Assembly (NCBI GenBank): GCA_958299035.1 | Contig: CATQJL010000001.1 | Coordinates: forward strand, 31,111,554-31,175,553 | Direction: 5' to 3' | DNA: 64,000 nt | Source of the DNA: Cylicocyclus nassatus | Taxonomy: Eukaryota; Nematoda; Chromadorea; Rhabditida; Strongylidae | Shown: one piece after another, positions 56,645 to 64,000 of the stretch | Numbering within the stretch: position 1 is the first letter of the stretch | Layout: every line of letters begins with the position of its first letter | Notes under the pieces: model-generated | What the model was told of the DNA's origin: nothing | Database searches by the model: none | What the model saw: only the letters and a program-made list of their open reading frames with translations | Position numbers and translations under genes: made by a program

Positions 56645-56955
56645 TTAGGTATACAGTTCAGGGGGCCTTATTGAGACAGCAATAAGAGGAAGGTCGTAAC
56701 CAGCGATCGTGTGCCACACCTCTTGCTTGACCCTGGTTATGACGGCATGAGTGGTAGCGAAAGGGAGATGGTCTTTTCGCACGGGCGGTCTCAAGCGCCA
56801 TTTCCATTTTCCTTGTCTTAACACGTCATACACGCCGCAAACCTTTCCTCCCGTTGATTCGCTTAGGGAAGCCGCCGCAGGGTGTGTCGCGCGCGGCGGT
56901 GGTCCTGGTCCTGGGAAGCATCACAGTCGTGCAAATCGCCCTATACCCTTAGCGA
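56645..56955 (-). repeat. Dispersed repeat, copy 2, with a 62-codon frame
   Basis: Inverted counterpart of 14935-15125. The minus-strand frame includes GKWKWRLRPPVRKDHLPFA. Similarity in both copies covers GC-rich and basic-coding parts, suggesting a fragment of an unidentified element. Confidence 0.6.
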
Positions 56956-57068
56956 AATGATTGCTCCAACTGGCCAGCATTCCAGATTCAGTATCGCTGT
57001 TGCAATCTATGTTGTCACAAAAACTTGGTTTGTCGCATAGTTTTTCTGTTATTAATGCACGACCATTG

Positions 57069-57577
57069 TCAATCCATTTTAAGGTAACGAATGACCATGC
57101 AGAGTGATACTTGGTGAAAACTGCATACGCATTTTCCCTGTTTGTAGCTTTTGGAATTTATATTGGTGGTCAGCGCAGATTTGTACGGCATCATTTTTGA
57201 TGTTTCAATTAGCATTCCGTTTTTCATGCAAGTCAAGTTGATGTTTTTCGATTCGGAGGGAGTATGAAGGTGATGCAGGAAAACAGCATCAAATAAAAGA
57301 AGAACCATTCTGGCTTGGTTTTGACTTTCGCTTTGTGCATCACTGTTGATATTGTGTTATCCACATAGCTTATATCTCTGCGCGGGCGCAAGTTGTAGTT
57401 GTGAGAGCTGGATTGATTAACTTTTTCCATGTGAAGATGTTCTTCTGCATCATGCTGCAATTCCTCTGACTCACTGTCTTCTAGTTCTAATGGGATTAAG
57501 AGGTTAACCGGCCTTTGTAAATTTCTTTTTTTGTGGACATTCAACGACTCGCGCATACCCTCGATACATAGAGCCAC
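57069..57577 (-). pseudogene. BEL/Pao pol C-terminus and env N-terminus relic
   Basis: The 114-codon frame has a NLQRPVNLLIPLEL block followed by an acidic stretch and NYNLRPR, the usual end of BEL/Pao integrase-containing polyproteins. It then has a hydrophobic WFFFYLMLFSCITF segment that would be the env signal region. The next frame, 57308-57069, overlaps it and continues with an env-like N-terminal segment. RT, RNase H and integrase catalytic regions are absent. Inactive relic; family call from the polyprotein tail. Confidence 0.6.
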
Positions 57578-57644
57578 GTACTCTGATAACTTTCACTTTG
57601 AGAGCTATGAGGGGACACATTCACCTGAAAAAAAAAAACAGATC

Positions 57645-57667
57645 ATCCGGGGCTTCGCCCCGGATGT
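57645..57667. repeat. Perfect hairpin CATCCGGGGC/GCCCCGGATG
   Basis: Ten-base arms around TTC, next to an A(11) run. It resembles a Helitron 3' hairpin but no CTRR follows at the right distance. Confidence 0.7.
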
Positions 57668-57669
57668 CG

Positions 57670-58930
57670 TTATCCTGACTATATCGAAACGAATGTTAAT
57701 GAAACAAATATAGGGAATAATATCTTTAGGTTGTCTCAGCGAAACCAAGAATTTTTTCATAGCCTTTTTTACGTTAGAAAGAAGGTTTCTGTGAAATTTT
57801 CACCGGAATTCGGGACAGCCTTTCTGTATTAATTTTGACCAAAATCGAGTTCAGAAGTTTAGGAAAGCTGTTGGAGTTAACTAAAAACGAGGAACTACGC
57901 TTAAATCTTGCGCAGCACGAAAACGCTGATATATCTCGTTAATGAATGATTTCCAAAGCTTGGAACGTTGTAATTTCTCCTCGTCGTGTCATGGCGACCA
58001 AAACGATATATAATGTTACAGGGTTTTACTGAGACCCCGCGGAGATCTACGACCAGAGCCAAATGCCCCGTCGGCTCTGGTTTGTCTCCGCTGCTCGTCT
58101 GGGTCTCCGCGCGCTGCGCGCTACTTCGCTACCCCCTAACGCGGGGGGCGGGGCATTTGTCTCCGGTACCCTTTCTTCGTTGTTTCAAATCCAATTATAG
58201 CAAGCTATATATCATTTTGAAGCTCTTGATCTCTATTTTCACGCTGACAACGTCGCAGAACCACATTTTTGATTTGGTCGAGAAATCCGGCAAAAATCTT
58301 GCTTTGAAAAATCTCTTGTTTTCCTCCTAGTTTATCTCTTTCAAGCGGTTTTTTCGTGGAATTCATAGATCTCGCTTCTGCTCATGACGCAGACAACCAT
58401 CCAGCCCTTATCTCTTCAATAATGGTAGAATTTGCGAAAAATCGTAAAAAAGACCGTTTTTTTCTTCGACTTGTGCTATTTCAGTGCTTTCGCAGCGATT
58501 TTTTTCCTGCTTGTTGCTCAGAACAATAAGCGCAACAGTGCAGACCAGACAACGTCCCAGGAAAAGGGGACGTCAATGCTGGGGTAAAAATTTAAAGGAC
58601 GCATCAAAAATTAAATTTGGCTTCGACGTTCTTTTCGACTTAGTAAAAAAGAATCTTTGCGTTTCCATGACTAATTTCTTCCTTGTCAATCTTCTTGATG
58701 ATCACTCCTTCCAGAACATGTTTTTTGAACATTCGCAAGAAAAGGAAATTAGCTTTTCTTCGCTTTCCCCCGTTCTGCGAATTGTTGGTCCTGGAGCGAA
58801 AACTTGCACCTTGAAAAGCCGCCAAATGAAATATTTCAAAACTTATTGCAGCGTCTTCATCCGGTTTTTGGCAGTTTCTTTTGCTTTTTATATCTGTTTT
58901 ATTTCAACGTCTCTAGTCTTCTTCAAATAA
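57670..58930. other. No gene recognised
   Basis: GC-rich palindromic patch at 58030-58170. A 148-codon plus frame at 58484-58930 ends with a hydrophobic helix but has no known domain, and its end merges with the LINE C tail. I do not call it a gene. Confidence 0.35.
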
Positions 58931-59666
58931 ACGCTTTTTATTTATTTTATTTATTTATTTATTTATTCATACGCACTTCGGCGTGCTATCAATCCAAAAA
59001 CTGCTAACACGAAGATACTAAAGAGAGCCGCAATGAAAATGAAGAAGTAAACACAAAACAAACAAACAAAAAAACCACCGAATATTTTTTCTGACCAGCA
59101 CATAAAGCTACAACATATGGGTGGGACCAGAGATAAGCTGAAGGGACATACTACCGAGTAGTGTGATTTTTAGACTAAAAATTTCGTATATCCACTTACC
59201 CTCACCAGCCAACAGACATGAAAGTGGGCAAACAGTGGGGGCGGGAGCAGAAGCTCGGCAAACGGATACGCCGGCAGCCCCCGCCGACATACCCAGACGG
59301 GTACACTGGTAGGGGGCCACCAGCATACCCGCTCACCAAACCTCCGCATCACCCCCACCATCCGGCCACCACCATCCCGGTGGGCAGGAAAGGGAAAGCA
59401 GCCCTACGAAGAATAACTAAAGAGTGCCTACACTAACTCATGTATGCCGCCTAGAGCTTACTAGTCCACCCGCAAGAACACACATATAGTAGCCGGGTCT
59501 CGACTAAACAAGGTGGTCACGCAGACTTAGCAGGTCTAGTACGGCCTGAGCAGAAGCAGAAAGACATAATAAAGACAATCCAAACGGAAAAAAACAGAGC
59601 TAAAAATAACATTGAAGGAATCGGAAAGGAAGGAAGTAAAATGTAGTTGGATGGGTGTAGACATCA

Positions 59667-60365
59667 TCATTTAACGTCGCGTAGCTGAAGTAACTCAAGA
59701 ACGTCGATCTTGGACAGGGCTTTTTTGAAAGTGGCAGAATTTTTCTGAAGTAGAAGTGCAGGGGGCAAACACTCAATCCATTTAGCTGTTCTGAAAGCAA
59801 ATGTGCTTAATCTGCGTTGACGACATGAGGTGGGCAGCTTAGGGTAGCGAAAAGCAATGAGAGAGCGCCTTCCATAAACGGGACGAAATGACCAAAAATT
59901 AGAAGGCTTCAGGCGAAGTTCGCCTTTGAGTATTTTGAATGCCAAAATCAAATCCATTTGAACTCTTCTATAGTACAAACTTTTCAAGTTGAGCTTTTGC
60001 AGACGGGTGCTATACGAAGGGAGGCTTTGCGGATAACTTTCATCCGGAAAGGCACGATAGTATAGCACTCTGGTAAACGTCCTTTGTATGCTTTCAATTT
60101 TCTCTATATCTTTAGAGAGATAAGGACACCAAATAGAACTACAATACTCAACCAAGGGTAAAATGAACATTTTATAAAGCTTGATCCAAAGAGACACATC
60201 ATTACTGTATATATTTCTGAATAGACAGTGCATTACCCTCAAGCTTTTCCTTACAATGGAATCGATATGATTGCTGAAGCTCAGACCTTTTGATATTAGA
60301 ACGCCGAGGTCACGTACTTCATCAACAACACTCATGGTGCCGAGATCGTGGTTATCGATCTTCAA
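59667..60365 (-). pseudogene. LINE C ORF2, C-terminal part beyond a frameshift
   Basis: A 232-codon frame that continues RT domain sequence: EVRDLGVLISKGLSFSNHID, then IKLYKMFILPLVEYCSSIWCPY and IQRTFTRVLYYRAFP, matching LINE A and B. It joins the upstream part if one base is restored near 60385, beside a T-run on the coding strand. The apparent start is an artefact of the shift. Final residues ELLQLRDVK end at 59667. Confidence 0.88.
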
Positions 60366-62494
60366 GCAGTCCTTTCCGATAGGAAAAGATGACTTTTATG
60401 AAAGTTCACCGTCAGATGCCATCGTCGCGTCCATTCAAACATGCGCTGAACAGCTTCGTTAAGCGCAGCTTGAACTTCAGTTTTATCATCTTCACTATAA
60501 ATAGCTGTGACCTTGATGTCATCAGCATACGCATGGACAAAGATTCTTGTATCAGTTTTCAAAAAGGAGGGAAGGTCATAAGTATATAAGAGAAAGAGTA
60601 TAGGAGAGAGGATGCCTCTCTGGGGTACCCCAGAAGGACATTCCCTCGGAAAGGAGAAGTCTTGAGAGAAACGCACTATCATTTTTCTGCCACTTAGGTA
60701 AGAGCGAAACCATTCAAGCAAGCCACCACGTATACCTATACTGTGAAGTTTGGCTAAAAGGCTTCCATGGCAGACCTTATCAAAGGCTTTGCTGAGATCA
60801 AAGTAAACTACATCAACTTCTTTACCTTGACTCAAAGCCTTATTCCAAAGGTGAGTGCTATCTATCAGTTGCGTACAAGTAGACGAGCCTGATAGAAAGC
60901 CATATTGTTCATTGGGAATGAGTTTGATAGTATCAATCCACTCAAGCAAATTCTTTTTGATGAACTTTTCTAATACCTTCAGTGGCGCTGGCAGTATGCT
61001 AATCGGGCGATGATTCGAAATAAGATTAGATTTTTCCTTCTTGGGGATCGGCGTAACCACTGCCGCTTTCCAAGCCAGGGGAATCTCACCCGTCATTAGC
61101 GAAATATTAAAGATATGTGTCAAAGGTAGGGAAAGCTGTGCTGCAAACATTTTGAAAAACATTTGCGGCACCCCGTCAGACGTAATAGATTGCGATGGCT
61201 TGAGCGTTTTAAGATATTTGAAAACAACTTCTGATGTAATGATAGGCAACTCAAAACTCTGCGTTGTAAATTCACTCAAATTAACAAATGGTTCATTTTG
61301 TTTTGTGAATGTACTCTCAAAAAAATTTGCAAAAGCCTCAGCTTTCTCAAAACCTGTGCTGTATTTTGACCCATCGTCGCCAAAAAGCACCGGCAAGGCA
61401 GGTGAACACTTCGTTCTATATCTGATATAGGAAATTATATGTTTCATGTACTTGCTATTGGCTAATCTTCTTATCCTATAAGCCATGTATCTTTTTAGGT
61501 GATGGTCTAATTTTTTGCTTATATCTTTGTAGTGGGCACAGTTCAAGGGATCAGGCGTACTGTAAAACACTCTTTGTCTCTGTTCAAAAAGATTCAAGAT
61601 ATGCACAGGGTACTTGAAAGTGGCATTATGCTTTTGGGTTTTCATCGGGACATATCTCTTCATGATGTAATGCACAATACAGAGAAATCGATTGTAGACG
61701 TCATTGACGTCTCTGAAGTTTCTGAATACTTCATACCAATTGATGGCAGAAAGTGAACTCTCAATTTTGCTCACATCGGCACTCTTAAAATCAAAACATG
61801 GCAGGAATGGACATTCAAGAGTAGGCATCGAGATAGAGAAGCCCACAATGTTATGATCGGACGAACTCATTGGTGGGAGAATGGTAAAATTGGTCAAGAA
61901 ATCAGTATTTGTTAAAACTACGTCCAATATGTGCCCTCCCCGCGTTGGAAGATCAACGCATTGCGTTAAACATAAGGCATCAAAAGCGGAAAGGAATTTA
62001 TACCCTGTGGCATTGGAGGCACTTTTATTTGCCCAATCAATCGAAAGATTCAAATCACCCGCCAATACAGACCTGACTCTGCAAGAAGAAACAAGATCAG
62101 AAATCAGAGAGAGAAGAAGGTCATCCTGCCTAGCACTGCTTTGCGGCGGTCGATAGACCAAAATAAATCGATAAGTCTCACCTTGAACAAGAGGATTCAA
62201 AAGAAAATCGAAACAAATAATGTCTGCACTCAAATCTTTCATTGAAAAGCTAACCTCCTCAAAAAGTACTGTATCATGTATCATAGCGCAAACACCTCCA
62301 CCCTTTCTGCCCTTGCGATCTTTTCTAAGCAGCACATACGGAGTATTTCCACGTAACTCTCCATCACTAATGTTTGAATTCAGCCAAGTCTCAGTAATGA
62401 GCAGAAGTGCTGGCTTAGAGGTGGACAAGAAGTGGTGGAGGTGAGGTATCTTATTCTTTATACTACGAGCATTGAAAAGGTAACAATTTTTCAA
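60362..62494 (-). pseudogene. LINE C ORF2, endonuclease and RT
   Basis: A 710-codon frame. APE-type endonuclease motifs are FNARSIKNKI, ITETWL, GGGVCAMI, VYRPP, GDLNLS and an intact SSSDHNIV. The RT motifs are HRPISILPA, YFDLSKAFDK, SGVPQRGILSPILF and catalytic YADD. The RT GVPQGG is GVPQRG here. There is no ATG at the start: the frame is open back through the end of ORF1, which suggests frameshift or reinitiation. It ends early by a 1-nt shift, leaving the RT thumb in the next frame. Confidence 0.92.
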
Positions 62495-62496
62495 AA

Positions 62497-63156
62497 TCAG
62501 TTTTTTGACAAATTTTTGTTGTAGATGTCAGAGGCCCTAATGACCTCCTCTTTATAGACAACATATACTCGCTTACCTTCCTTTTGATTTAGTTCTCTAG
62601 CATTATTGCGTAATTCTCTATCACGTTGTCTTTCTTCAGGTGTCATCGATCTTCTCACGTACACGTTCTTGTACACCGAATTGTTTTTTAGCCGACGACA
62701 CTTAGAAAGCATATCTAAGCAGAAAAATTTGTTTGGAAACACACATTTAACAAGCCTGGGTTTTCCCTCCCTAACCCTCCCCATACGAAATATTTGCGTA
62801 GGTCGCGACTCTGCATCCAGAGTGTTAAGCATACCGAGGACGAAGTTCTCGGTATGCTCCTGACGCGATAGCGCCGGCAACTCGGGGTTGCTTTCCGGCA
62901 CCCCATAAATGACGACCGATCTATCACGTTTTTCTGCATCAACTAAACTACCCGATAAAGAAGATAACTTACTGACGAATTCTTCCAGTAAAGGAATGAC
63001 TTCCGGGGCCTTTGCGCTAACAATGGAATGAATATGCTCTAGTAGTTGAGCTGTTTGGTCGTCCATCATCGGAAGGGCTTTGGTGACGAGGGGAGACGAA
63101 GGCTTCCTCTTTTTAGGAAGTTGCGGCAAGGGAGTGGACATGGGAGTAGTGGACAT
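62497..63156 (-). CDS. LINE C ORF1, RNA-binding gag-like protein
   Basis: An intact 219-codon frame starting MSTTPMS. A Pro/Ser-rich basic N-terminus and a helical acidic part precede the RRM-like core (RSVVIYGVPESNP and RPRLVKCVFPNKF). A basic tail follows (NVYVRRSMTPEERQRDRELRNNARELN and YVVYKEEVI). Same layout as LINE A ORF1. Role by family: RNA packaging and priming. It is followed two bases later by ORF2 in the -1 frame. Confidence 0.88.
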   Translation of the reverse strand: MSTTPMSTPLPQLPKKRKPSSPLVTKALPMMDDQTAQLLEHIHSIVSAKAPEVIPLLEEFVSKLSSLSGSLVDAEKRDRSVVIYGVPESNPELPALSRQEHTENFVLGMLNTLDAESRPTQIFRMGRVREGKPRLVKCVFPNKFFCLDMLSKCRRLKNNSVYKNVYVRRSMTPEERQRDRELRNNARELNQKEGKRVYVVYKEEVIRASDIYNKNLSKN

Positions 63157-63189
63157 GGCGGATCAATCAAAAAACGCACCGCTCGGCGT

Positions 63190-63322
63190 GACCGCAGGAG
63201 GGGTGAATGACCGCAGGAGGGGTGAATGACCGCAGGAGGGGTGAATGACCGCAGGAGGGGTGAATGACCGCAGGAGGGGTGAATGACCGCAGGAGGGGTG
63301 AATGACCGCAGGAGGGGTGAAT
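63190..63322 (-). repeat. Seven perfect 19-bp tandem repeats at the LINE C 5' end
   Basis: Unit GACCGCAGGAGGGGTGAAT on the plus strand, seven copies without a mismatch, 34 bp upstream of ORF1. The position suggests a promoter or 5' UTR array, as in monomer-type LINE promoters. Confidence 0.9.
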
Positions 63323-64000
63323 GTATGAGGTCATATGTTCAAACAACCTTCACTTTTGACGCCCTATCTTTAGAATATTGAAGGTATGGACTCGCGGTTA
63401 GATCTTGATAGGTGAGGGGCGCGAGTTTAGACTTGCCTCTATTTTTCGTTATACCGTGGTTGAATGATCAAACGAAAAAACATTAGCTGGATTTATGGCT
63501 TTGAAGAGGGCGTGTTTTATAGGTTTGATTAGCATTTCGCAAAATTCCCCTTGCCAAAGCGCATAGAGTGTGATGTGTCTCCATTCAGTACTGTGGTTTG
63601 TCGCCATTCTCAGTATTTCGGGATTTACACCTGTTAGCTGTTGGTCTGCAAGGATGGATTCGCTTAAGAGGAATGTCGGTGCATTGTCACACGTTATAGA
63701 ATCGGGAACCTACGTGTTACGGATCTAGGGCGTTCAAGAAGTCCGTCTTGCCATGCTCTTCACCCCCTCTAAGTGAATTAAACGATTTATGGCACATGTA
63801 AAGATGCGCTCGTGAATTTTTGTTTGATCATCCCTCTCTAGATTGTTGGGTAGATCAAAGAAATCCATACCGATATGCTGGAAGGTTCAACTTTGTCAAG
63901 TTCGAAAATTTGGTAGACTGCGGAAGTCCGGGTAGAATACGGTAAACCATTTGATCCTGCATTGAAAACAAGTGTTTGCGAGACGTCCTACTTGTTAGCG
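63323..64000. other. No gene recognised
   Basis: Unique AT-rich DNA to the end of the window, with no frame above 60 codons and no repeat. Confidence 0.45.

Larger units (their letters stand above)
58937..63322 (-). mobile_element. LINE C, near full-length CR1/jockey-type retrotransposon
   Basis: Minus-strand order is a sevenfold 19-bp repeat, ORF1 (63156-62497), ORF2 (62494-60362, then 60365-59667 after a shift), a ~730-bp 3' region, and an (AATA)n-type tail (58968-58937). Tail context is shared with LINE A. Endonuclease and RT motifs are intact; a single 1-nt shift near 60385 is the only obvious defect, so this is the youngest LINE here. Confidence 0.88.

Noticed and set aside
57645..57667. 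Bacterial-type terminator or Helitron 3' end
   Set aside because: Eukaryotic context, and no CTRR at the expected distance after the hairpin.

Overview
The window is animal (metazoan) nuclear DNA, almost certainly from an invertebrate, and it is built almost entirely from layered transposable elements. No bacterial-type operons, rRNA or intact tRNA are visible, and I could not support a single intact host gene. The evidence is three CR1/jockey-type LINEs, a Helitron with its own RNA polymerase II promoters, mariner, hAT-like and PIF/Harbinger-like non-autonomous elements, and remnants of a BEL/Pao retroelement with a phlebovirus-type glycoprotein. That last combination is best known from nematodes, but the phylum is not resolved here.

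Layout. 1.0-6.6 kb is a composite foldback element whose arms carry a small Helitron, one copy split by a hAT-like insertion. 7.5-9.1 kb holds a Helitron Rep relic and a local repeat field. 11-18.7 kb holds a GC-rich 22-24-bp minisatellite, another small Helitron, two copies of one MITE and two further MITEs. 18.8-24 kb is LINE A (minus strand). 25.7-27.0 kb is a PIF/Harbinger-like element with a perfect TTA target duplication. 28.0-28.8 kb is a degenerate tandem array. 29.9-32.2 kb holds three head-to-tail copies of a second Helitron family. 32.3-37.0 kb is bounded by matching inverted termini and contains SINE-like repeats, 5'-truncated LINE B and a mariner-type foldback. 37.8-46.9 kb holds MITEs, two mariner relics, and gag and env relics of a BEL/Pao element.

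47.3-55.7 kb is the centrepiece. On the minus strand a complete 7.6-kb Helitron runs from a TC-type 5' end (55718) to a hairpin plus CTAT 3' end (48154). Behind it lies a second, shorter relative ending in CTAG (47284). The large copy holds subterminal iterons, two arrays of palindromic units rich in TGACGTCA (CRE-type) sites, two TATA promoters, a small accessory gene of unknown function with its own AATAAA signal, and the Rep-helicase gene. Rep-helicase is broken by one 1-nt deletion and three in-frame stops. Short Helitrons at 1.2, 6.0 and 13.4 kb share its termini and are probably mobilised by it. 57.1-57.6 kb holds the pol/env junction of a BEL/Pao element, so the Helitrons probably landed inside that older retroelement. 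58.9-63.3 kb is LINE C, near full length, with a sevenfold 19-bp repeat at its 5' end and one frameshift.

The genes work as separate selfish units: LINE ORF1/ORF2 pairs for target-primed retrotransposition, Rep-helicase for rolling-circle transposition, and short elements that borrow transposases made elsewhere. Boundaries were read by eye. Family names below superfamily level are not claimed.
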